From: Cryptomeria japonica | Lineage: Eukaryota > Streptophyta > Pinopsida > Cupressales > Cupressaceae | Direction: 5' to 3' | DNA: 64,000 nucleotides | Assembly (NCBI RefSeq): GCF_030272615.1 | Contig: NC_081414.1 | Span: 308,681,164 to 308,745,163, forward strand | Part shown: positions 55,292 through 64,000 of the stretch, piece by piece | Layout of the letters: each line of letters begins with the position of its first letter | Position numbering within the stretch: the stretch's first letter is position 1 | Notes under the pieces: model-generated | Databases searched by the model: none | What the model was told of the DNA's origin: nothing | The model's input: the letters and a program-made list of their open reading frames with translations, nothing else | Position numbers and translations under genes: made by a program

Positions 55292-57667
55292 CAATTATGG
55301 ACCAACTACCGATTCCCTGTCAGATTCCCCTTTCTTCTCCTCTGATGATTTATCCTTTATAGCTTCCTCACTTGCACCGGTGGCTTCACCACTTGGTGCA
55401 GTCTCTGTAACTATTGGTTCCTCTGTAGGAAGTGTAACCTCAACCTATACATTTATATCCAAAGGATTGTTATCCTCAATAATAGTATCCTACACATCAT
55501 CAAACTTTTCACTCTTGGTATTAGCTGGTATCTCAACATCTGTCTGTACATTTGTATCTACCGGGGCTTAGTTTCCACTATCTTAATGTTTTTGAAAATT
55601 GAGGTTGAAGTACCCTTAATCCCCTTTCCTTTTCCTTCAACTGGGGTTTTTGCAGTGTCTATTTTTGATTCTGATGAAGTAAAGAAACTCTTGTTCTCTC
55701 CAAAGAACTTAACCCATGCCATTTGAGTCTCCTTTATTATTTTATTTACCCTTCCTAGCATCAGACTAGTTATTCTATGTTTTCTATTAAAGACTTTTCT
55801 ATCTGCTAGCTCAAGTGTCCTTTCCATTTCCTCTGAGCAATAGTAACACAAACAGATAACAACTCTTGAATTTTAATATGCTTGTCTTCTTACATTTTTT
55901 ACAGTCTTTTAGCATCTAACATATTATATAATTCTGCCAGTATTTGGTTTTCAATTTCTATTAAGGCTTTCTTATAAATATCCAAATATAATAATACTAC
56001 CTCCTCTACCTCTCTTTGTTCATCATCATCTAAGTGTTCATAATAAAAATGTACATTATTTAACATGCCATCCTTAGTGATTTCATCTACTAACTCTGCA
56101 CAAGTTTTTGGTGGAATGATAGTCACATTACCAGATTGAATTGTCAGATCGATGTCACTCTTCTTCTTGCTCTTTGTAGTACCGGATGCAACTAAATGTG
56201 TAGCCTTTGGTGCTTGCTTCTATGCCAGTATTTTGAATGTAACCGTCCTAACCTGTTTCTTTTTAGCCTCTACCTTTATTTCCTTTGTTTTCTTCCTTAC
56301 AACCCTCTTGAATGCCAAGGGTGTATCATCTTCAGATTTAGACTCTGTTGTAACAGGCTCAATGTGTACTTCTAGATTCGTCCTCTTCCTGTCTTTCTCC
56401 GGGACAACATCAATTAATGCTTTAATGTCCTATGAGACCTTCTCAACAAATTTTTTTGCCTTTCCTTCCTGTTTCTCTCTCTTCTTCCAGTTGAGATTTG
56501 TTTCAATCTCTTGTGATTTTTGTTTTGCAGTACCACAGGGCTTCTCTGCCTCATCAATAGGTGCATCAATCAACATTTTTGCATAAACCTCAAGCATCTA
56601 TGCATCCACTTCATAGCCCATTTCCTTAATCCAAATATTTTGGTTCTTAACTGCTTTCATAAGTGTTTCATCCTTCTTCACCATGAAACATATGTTAGTT
56701 GAATATTTTTCAACAATATGCTTAGGAACCCTTTCCCTAGACTTCATAGATTTATGGAATGCTTTGAAATATCCCCATATCTTATCATCTCTCTGACTAC
56801 CTAAAGTAGCAATTGACTATTTCAATTGTCTCCCTATCGGGATATCAAATGCCCATTGCCTCTTCCCAAACCGGATGTGTCATTCATGAAAAATAACATT
56901 AAGAAGACAATTAAGTTGCCATATCGGAAAGTTCCTTTCTTTTCTCCCTTAATCTTTCCTAGGTTTATTAATAACTCATCTAACATCCAACCGCATAGAT
57001 CCAATTTCACATTCTCTCTCATCATTTTGTATGTAGGGAAAATGCAGGAACTAGAAATAGAGTTTAGTCAGTTTGACTAAGTTACCTTATATCCTATGGT
57101 CATGCTACCGAATCGGATGTCCATGTCGATAATAGTTCTTATTCTCATAGATCTCCTATCAGATGTTGCATCGGTGATCTTATTCACATAATCATTCAAA
57201 ATCTTCTTATCTAGATGTTGCCCAACTGATGGTAAACTAGTGATTTCCCTGATGACTTCCTTGGTGATCTTGTAAGGTCTATCTAACTAGATAAACTCCC
57301 CATGTACTCTACTCAAAATGTACCTAATTATCTCATCTTCAAATTCTGGGATGTCCAAACTGTTGGTAAACCCTATGTCTTCAATGTGCTTGTATGATGG
57401 TTTGATCTTTCTAGATTCTCCCATCAGCTCGCTCATGTACATGCCCTTTATTTCAGATATTCCCAAGTCCTCAATGTGACAATGTATGTATGCCCTAACA
57501 TCTTCAACATAGACAACTCCCTCTGAAACATGGGAGAATGCTGCAAAAAAATCTTCTAGGGTAGCCACATGTGGATACCGCTTAAAAATTGGCCTGGGGT
57601 GGTCCTTGACCTCTACTACAATTGGATTTGCAACAAAGATAGGAATAGATGATGATCTTGCTTCCAT
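55292..57667 (-). pseudogene. N1 ORF2, N-terminal and central part (right of N2)
   Basis: ATG 57667 opens MEARSSSIPIFVANP, the counterpart of the N2 ORF2 start. Conserved blocks follow in the same order as in N2: VVYVEDVRAYIHCHI, MYMSELMGE, EDIGF, PEFEDEIIRYILSRVHGEFI, GYKV, GKIKGEKKGTFRYGNLIV, MGYEVD, and further on AELVDEITKDGMLNNV with LLYLDIYKKALIEIE. A TAG at 57287 and other stops fit former glutamines; frameshifts occur later (frames change by 56126 and 55851). The two copies differ widely in sequence but keep the order and spacing, which argues for protein-level constraint in the past. Confidence 0.75.
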
Positions 57668-57984
57668 GTTTAAAGATAAATACTTGTTGATCGCTTTCGG
57701 TGAAAACCCTTAACAAATTCTTCCAATCGCTAGTGAAATTGCTCAAGAAGAAATTTCATTTCTCTTAAATTCCTTTGATTGCTCTTAGTTGCTCTAAATG
57801 CAAGGTGATCAATAATGAAGTGAATTCAACCTTTTAACCTCTGAGAAAACCCTAATCTTCCATTGACATAAATGACTATCGGTGAAAGATATTGGATCTC
57901 GAACATAACATATCCATGTTGGATAAGAATCTCCAATGTCTGGAACATCTTCTTGAACCTCTTCCTGGGGCATATGCAACATCT

Positions 57985-59165
57985 TCATGAATTTTTCCTA
58001 CCCCTAAGGCATCTGCCTCAGTTACCAGATGACCTACCTGCCGGTGCAGGAGAAATCTCCTCTACCGGATAAGTAACTAGTGCATTTCCATCTGACGATT
58101 GTTCTTCAGTATTTCTAACCCAGCTCTGAGTATGATCTTGCTGGATTTCACTCACCTTCTCTTTCCCTTTCTCATTTGATCCTCCATTACTAACCGATGG
58201 ATTTCTTCTTCTACAAAATTTAGCAATATGTCCAACCTCATTACATGCATAACATGTAACATTGTTCCTTTGAATTGCTTTGCAAAAACTAGTGAAATTG
58301 CTTGACCTGCACTAATTAACCATATGTCTAAACTTTCCACATGCATAGAATTTAACATTCATTCTGCAATCTTCTATCTTATGACCATGCTTATTGCATT
58401 TAGAACATTTACCAGGAGTAGAATTAGGGTTCTGATTTTCTCTATTTCTACATTATCTAGCCATGTGATCAAATTTATTGCAAACAAAACATCTACCATT
58501 AAATTTATAAGCATTAAATTGCCTTACCGGTGCCTTATGTTTTTATCTTCATTAGCAATACCGAAACTATGTCCTTGCTCAAATCTAAGTCCATTAGAAT
58601 CTCCGATGTACCTTTGTCTCTTCAACAACTCATCTAGTTGTGCTGATATAATCTTGAATTTTTCTTTATACTCACTTGCAGTAGTTAGATCTTCTCTCAC
58701 AATTATCATTTGTCTCTCAAGCTCTTGTTCATTACTTTGGAACTGTATTGAATTAGTTCTCAACATATCATTCTCATGAACCAACCTACCAAATTCTTCA
58801 AATTTGTTCTTGAGGGATACAACAAGATTTTCTTCCTTTTTCTTTAAGTCCTCAATCTCTTTAGGCATTCTCATAGATATAACTTGAATTTCATTTCTCA
58901 TAACCATGTTCTCCTGACTCAATTTCTGACATTGTTCCTTAAGTGCATCTTTCTCTTCATCATCCCGACTTTGCAAAAGTTCCTTCCTCCTAGATTGAAC
59001 AGATGATAGCTTCTCTTGTAGGACAAGAATGAATTCCTTAGTATAATTTAATTCATCTTGTAGCTTTAAGTTCTTCAACCTTTCAACATCATCATCTTCA
59101 AGTTCCATATCAAGTTGTTTCTCCAAACCCATGTCTGTGGGTTCCGGATTCAGGATCTTCCTCAA
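57985..59165 (-). pseudogene. N1 ORF1: coiled coil plus four CCHC knuckles
   Basis: The first 214 codons are open (59165-58524): LEKQLDMELEDDDVERLKN, then heptads such as LKEQCQKLSQENMVMRNEI and LVVSLKNKFEEFGRL, and EYKEKFKIISAQLDELLKRQ. A frameshift near 58545 leads to the knuckles at 58500-58200: CFVCNKFDHMAR.C, CSKCNKHGHKIEDC, FYACGKFRHMVN.C and CYACNEVGHIAKFC. The third has lost its first Cys, and two have a stop just before the last Cys. The tail is Ser/Glu-rich and ends at TGA 57985. Alternative starts include an ATG about 11 codons downstream (MGLEKQLD). Confidence 0.8.
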
Positions 59166-59191
59166 GTTGTTAAACTTCCTCTAAGGCACAA

Positions 59192-59204
59192 GGCTTTGAT
59201 ACCA
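59192..59204 (-). promoter_or_regulatory. Primer-binding site of N1 (initiator Met tRNA type)
   Basis: The minus strand reads TGGTATCAAAGCC, one base from the canonical sequence, two bases from the LTR end. Confidence 0.88.
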
Positions 59205-59206
59205 AT

Positions 59207-60031
59207 TGTTGGAATCCAATAACATTGAGAGGGAGGGGTGAGTCAGTGTTATACCAGATGAATTAATTTTAGCCTTATTAAAACATGCATACACAAATCA
59301 GTATACCGGTACATACAAAATTGAAAAAAGTAAAGCAACCAATAAGACAATAACATAAATGAGAATCATAACACATAGCATTATACATGGAAACCTCAAA
59401 GAGAAAAAACCAAAGTGGGATTTGTGACCCACAATATCCATCTCCTAGCCATATGAAGAGATATTACAAAATATAAGGAGCTTGCACTTGCAAGAAGGCT
59501 TATAGACTAGAGAACACTGCTCAATCATAAATGGAGCCTCATTGACTACATATAAACTCAGACTACAATCTGGATAAGTGTTGAACTACTAAGATAGAAT
59601 CTTCTATGCCAGAATACAGTTCTAGTTTAAGCTCTGTTTGTTCCAGTCTAAAACCCTAAACCCTTTCCTGGAACAACCCTTACACAAATATCCTCACATG
59701 CATATTCTCTTTGATATATTTTGTATTATATCACATTCATATATCCATCATCATCTTATAAAAAAATGATCTAATCCAACTAACCTATATATCCTATACA
59801 ACTTATCATGCCTTATGTCAACTTACAAAGATAATTACAATATTAAATTACATGTCGGCTAGATAACATAAATGCATGAATATAAAAACAATCACCAATA
59901 TCGGATCTAAGAGATGTCGACCTCCAATACTAATAACCATATTCTAAACCATGTTAGCATGCATTGTCGGTAACCAAAGAAATCCTTCTGTCTTTCCAGT
60001 GTCGGTGCTGGTGTAGTGTCTGTGAAGTGCC
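59207..60031 (-). repeat. 5' LTR of N1, cut by G3
   Basis: Matches 31103 to about 31928. It stops after GTGAAGTGCC, where the partner LTR continues for about 100 bp more. The missing part should lie right of the window. Confidence 0.85.
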
Positions 60032-61101
60032 TGTTGTGTGTGTGAAAAGTGAACCTGTCTCTGTAAGCACAACACTTCAATCAAGTCATTACATGCATGG
60101 TTAATCAGATATAGTCAATGAATAATAAACCATAACAAATCAACCCATTGCTTTCTAAAAGATGTGAGTATAAGATTGCTCTCAGATTATGAGCAATACC
60201 AGTGACTAGACAACATCCAGATGAAGGATTTTAATCTATATGAACATGATGAATGCTAGATGGATGCAATATTAATCTAACAATATTTTTGCAATATTAA
60301 ACTAAATGATTTAATCAATATGAAACAATTAATATGCAATATCTCAATGAAATCCTAGAGCAAAAATAGTATAATAACAATATATTCTCTAGCCTCCCTT
60401 TGAATGAGAGATGAGACTAAATTTATAGAAAATTCAGAAAGAAACCAACAGTTGAGATCAAATGATGATGAGCGGTCAAGATTTTCCAAGAGGAAGCACA
60501 ATCCAGGTGAATTGATGTGATTGGATGTTTTTCTCAGTTTTAAAGGAAATTGAACTAAAATTAAGATTAAATCAAGAAAAAACTAATTTATTATCTATTT
60601 CATTCAATTTTAATATTTAATTGTTTTAATTGCTTTCTTTGAGATTATCTATCAATTTTTAATTTATTTTTTCAAGATTATCTCCAATTGATTTCTTTTC
60701 TCAAATTTTAATTCTTTTCTTGGTCAATGAATTCCTTTTTTGATTTATTTCCATTTTTGAAGATTTGTGCTCATAATTGATTTATTTAATTGAATTAATT
60801 CCTCTTTCTTGATTTGTTTCCTTTTTTAAAGATTTATGGCAATTTGATTTATTTAATTAAATATGCTAGGGTATTTAATTAAAATAAATAAGATAATTAT
60901 TTAAAATGATTTACTTGGAATGATTTAATTAATTAAATAAATATTTAATTAATATTGAGTGATTGATTTGCCATGTGACATTTCATGTTTAAAGAATTAA
61001 TTATGTGCTCAAGATTTATTTAATTGTCTTTGGTTAGGACCTTGGTGATGTTGTCGAGATTAGGGGCTCATGGTTTAGATGACCATTTTTAGGGTATTAC
61101 A
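60032..61101 (-). repeat. 3' LTR of G3 (1070 bp)
   Basis: The ends are TGTAATACCC and CACAACA on the minus strand. 60550-60960 is very AT-rich. TTCTATAAAT on the minus strand at about 60420-60429 may be a TATA box. Confidence 0.65.
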
Positions 61102-61114
61102 TTTGCCCCTCTTT
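61102..61114 (-). promoter_or_regulatory. Polypurine tract of G3
   Basis: The minus strand reads AAAGAGGGGCAAA directly before the LTR. Confidence 0.6.
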
Positions 61115-64000
61115 GAATTAATGTGCAAGTAGCGCATTGGTTCAAAGAAAATTTGATGTCTAGGAGATGTTAGTTTTGAACTTGATTGATCACAAACTAC
61201 ATAAAAAAGCGAGGTGTTTAGTTTGATTCGAAGCGAAAAAGCTGAATAAAATCTGATTAACATGATATTGTTCCAGAACTTGATTGAAATTGGGAACGAT
61301 AGAAAACAAAAGATACCGAACTTGAACTTGATTGATCAAGAAGCAGATCTTACTCATCTAGAACTTAATTGAACTTAGATACAGTGAGTGATGATAAAAA
61401 TCGATCTTGAACGTGATTGATCAAGATACGATGAAGATAAACTGTTCATCTTGATCAAGAAATGAATAAAACATAACACCTATTTAGATTTAGCATGATC
61501 GAAGATACTCGTTAAACCCTTGATTGAGTTTAAATGAAAAATCAGCTTGATGAAAAGAGATGGAGCTAATTAACGTAAAGAGATTGATTCAGATAAAAGA
61601 CAAATATCAGCTTGATATGAAGTGATGAAACTAATGTCCCTAGAGATTGATTTGGTTTAGATGATCGAGAGATCTCAACTTGATATAAAGTGATGAAGTT
61701 GAGATGCCCCTAGCGAAGAGGTCTTATTTGATTTTCTTTAGTTGAACAGATTTTTATTTGCTCGACTTTCGATGAAGATTTGAAAATTTTCTCGACATTG
61801 AAGAATGTGAGGTCATAAGGTCATGAGTATGCCCCCTTGGGAGCGAAATCAAAAAATAGCGAGGGTACATGATGATAGGCAATTTTTTAGCGATGATAAG
61901 TTGTTTGAGCACAAATTGATTCAGAGGAATTTTTGAAAATTTTGCATTGATTGATAAGAAATTGAGCGCAAAGTTGATTTGTAGAAATTAAATTGAGATT
62001 CAGCATTGATTAATGAGAAATTGAGCGCAATTAGAAGAGAGAATGAGCATTTGATGAAAAGTGCTAAGTGGTCCAAATTTTGAAATTGAATAGCAAAATG
62101 ATCTCGATTTTTTATTTCGATCCCGAAAATGGACTCAGGACAACCGATTTACAAGCTCGTGATTTGATTTCATCATACTTGTGTTGATTGGTTATGAGAT
62201 GTTATTCTATATGCTTTATTCTATATGTATGCATTTCCTTTCAGTATGGATGAATGTAATGAAAATGATCATGAATGAGTATTGGTGTCTATTTTTCTTT
62301 CTTTTCATATGGAAATAAATGAATGTGAATGAGTAATGATAATGAGTAATGCAATTTTATTTTTTTTCGTTTTTCTATGCAATAAGATGAATGCAAATGA
62401 ATGATAGTGAATGTATGAATCTATATAATATGCTTATGTATGCAGCTAAACATCTCAAAACACAAGTACTCAATCAGAGAAATGATGAAAAGAGACCACT
62501 TAGTGAAGAAATGATGATGCTCCAACTCTCATTCAATAGACAAAGAGGAAGCATTGTTACTATACCGAAATCACTCCAAATTCACAAAATGCAAAATGAA
62601 TGCAAGATGAGATGCAAAATGAGATGCAACCTAAACCTAGTCACTGGACTTTGAAAAGTTTAATTGTCATCATTGAGCATTTTACAATTATTGCAGACAT
62701 AATAGAGTTCATTTCTTTTCATGTGCAATATTAATTATCTTGTCCGCAATGACCCTTTTTTCGTTCATATCCTTGGACAAATTACGCATGGACCCTGTTT
62801 GCACAATAAAGAAATTTCCTCAAAACAGACAAAGAAATGATGGGAACCTCCCTGTAGCATTCAAATAAGCAGAGTCGAGGTATGTGTGGTGATTTCACCT
62901 TGATGTGAAGGCTCTTATCACAGACACCCAACTAATTTAGATGTTTCCAGGTCATTGGAATCATTCCTTCAAACATAAAACAAAGAAAATATTATGCTCC
63001 CAATCCTTGCTCCTCTTAGTCAAAATAGACTTCCTCGAGTTACTCAGAGGGATAATAACCGAAAACCAATGTAAAAGACAGCACACAGAGAAAATTTCCA
63101 TGCATATCTCAAATAGTTTAGTGATTGTTTTCCATTATGTTGTTTTGCTTGTTTACTCAGTGATAAAACTCTTCAGTAGTCAGAAGATAGGTAACTGACT
63201 CGGAGTGGACGACCAGGTTTCACTGACATAAGGATGACTTGGTTGATGCTTCTTAGGACATGTAAAGTGCTCTTGTTGATTACCTAAGACTAGGACATTG
63301 ATCGGTTTCAAGCCATGAGGGTTCCAACGAACCAGGATGTCACGAAAGTGACCAAAAGATATGTGCAAGTGAAAGCAAAGATGCATGAAAGCAGGAATGT
63401 CAATGTTGCATTAATAGATGGAGCGCTTGAGTACAAGAGGTGCATGTTTACTAGGTTTTCACCTGCTTGGAAAAGATGCATATATATATTTTTTTACCAA
63501 GGTGCCTATTTACCAGGTTTTCACCAGGTCATTTTCTCTCTTTTTTCCTTTTTTTTTTCTTCTGTTTTTCTTTTTCTTTTTCTTTTTGAATTTCTTCACG
63601 ACTTTTTCTGATTTTTAGGATTTTTTAATGTTTGCCCCTTGTGTCTAGCAAGGTAAAAGGGATTTTGAGTACATGAATGGATAAGCGAATGATGGTAGAC
63701 ACTTTCAAGGACTATCTCACAATGTTAATCCAAGCACGGGGTCCAGATATAGCAATGTAAAGAAAGGATTTCAACGATGTAAAGCAAGGATTTAAGTGAT
63801 GTAAAGCAAGGATTTTAGCAATGTAAAGAAATGATATAGTGTAACTAATCCATATGGTCCAAAGAAGTGGCCATGTCAAGAGGTTTGTGGAAAGCATGTT
63901 TTTGCATTTTGTCCATAGTGTTGATCAAGATCAAGGAATAGATCTGGATAGGAGGCAGATAGGATAATCAAGATCAAAGGTGGTAATGAAGGATGTAAGC
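61115..64000. other. G3 internal region, no recognisable gene
   Basis: It contains local repeats of the type GAACTTGATTGATCAAGA (61300-61480), AGCTTGATATGAAGTGATGAA (61540-61710) and AAATTGAGCGCAA (61960-62030). There is a T/C-rich tract at 63527-63590 and GTAAAG(C/A)AAGGATTT repeats at 63756-63830. Short ORFs here have no protein character. This is the usual non-coding zone between pol and the 3' LTR of large plant gypsy elements. Confidence 0.5.

Larger units (their letters stand above)
31103..60031 (-). mobile_element. N1: non-autonomous LTR element of the two-ORF N family
   Basis: Minus-strand element with 3' LTR 31103-32027, polypurine tract next to it, primer site at 59192-59204 and 5' LTR from 59207 to 60031, where G3 has cut it. 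N2 plus a 5-bp target duplication accounts for 33130-55296; without it the internal region is about 5.0 kb. It encodes a Gag-like ORF1 and an unrecognised ORF2 but no pol domain. The left flank is AATAC; the right flank is off the window. Confidence 0.85.
60032..64000 (-). mobile_element. G3: gypsy-type LTR element, 3' end
   Basis: On the minus strand a purine tract (AAAGAGGGGCAAA) precedes TGTAATACCC at 61101, and the LTR runs left to ...CACAACA at 60032, abutting the broken N1 LTR. The internal region extends to the right edge without a recognisable coding domain. Gypsy assignment rests on LTR start and purine-tract style only. Confidence 0.6.

Noticed and set aside
63315-63618. Phe-rich ORFs near the right edge
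   Set aside because: Generated by the T/C-rich tract in the G3 internal region.
1-64000. Host protein-coding genes, tRNA or rRNA genes
   Set aside because: No spliced gene model, tRNA fold or rRNA stretch could be supported; all coding-like sequence belongs to retroelements.

Overview
This window looks like gene-free, repeat-packed chromosomal DNA from a plant with a very large genome. A gymnosperm, perhaps a conifer, is my guess from the style and density of old LTR retrotransposons. I recognise no host gene, tRNA or rRNA. The plant features are copia elements primed by initiator-Met tRNA (TGGTATCAGAGCC), gypsy elements, L1-like LINEs with a DUF4283-like ORF1 or a plant RNase H domain, and nonsense decay of the CAG-to-TAG type expected from CHG methylation.

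Left part (1-12810). A minus-strand Ty3/gypsy element, G1 (5' LTR 4454-5641, repeat-rich leader, gag, protease-like region), runs off the left edge. Its LTR abuts the broken polyprotein of a plus-strand copia element, C1 (5642-9836), so G1 sits inside C1. C1 abuts the 3' part of another LTR (9837-10873). A further LTR-like block (11089 to about 12800) carries a 56-bp tandem repeat.

Middle left (12811-31102). G2 is a minus-strand relative of G1 (12811-25563). It has a truncated 3' LTR, a gag-like reading frame and no recognisable pol, and its leader is split by a plus-strand LINE, L1 (about 17200-23470). AT-rich and unassigned sequence follows, then a 1.9-kb tandem duplication (27845-29750 and 29751-about 31656). 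The duplication copied the end of the next element's LTR.

Right part (31103-60031) is a deep nest that can be untangled by target-site duplications and by reading frames that resume across the joints. N1 (minus, 31103-60031) holds N2 (minus, 33130-55291). N2 holds both T1 (plus, 35349-45788, gag-only copia type with 2.3-kb LTRs) and L2 (minus, a 5'-truncated LINE, 48867-53808). The 3' LTR of T1 holds N3 (plus, 41358-44210). Another minus-strand gypsy element, G3 (60032 to beyond 64000), cut into the outer LTR of N1.

The most interesting content is the N family (N1, N2, N3). These LTR elements have a normal Met-tRNA primer site and polypurine tract but no recognisable protease, integrase, reverse transcriptase or RNase H. 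They carry two ORFs instead: ORF1 is coiled-coil plus four CCHC-type knuckles (Gag-like), and ORF2 is a protein of about 1,100 residues that I do not recognise. N1 and N2 have almost equal internal lengths (about 5.0 kb) once insertions are subtracted, so this is a defined family and not random wreckage. N3 is an internal-deletion derivative keeping both ends. A second unexpected unit is a 576-codon frame placed downstream of the RNase H domain inside LINE L2. It shares a short motif pattern with ORF2 of the N family.
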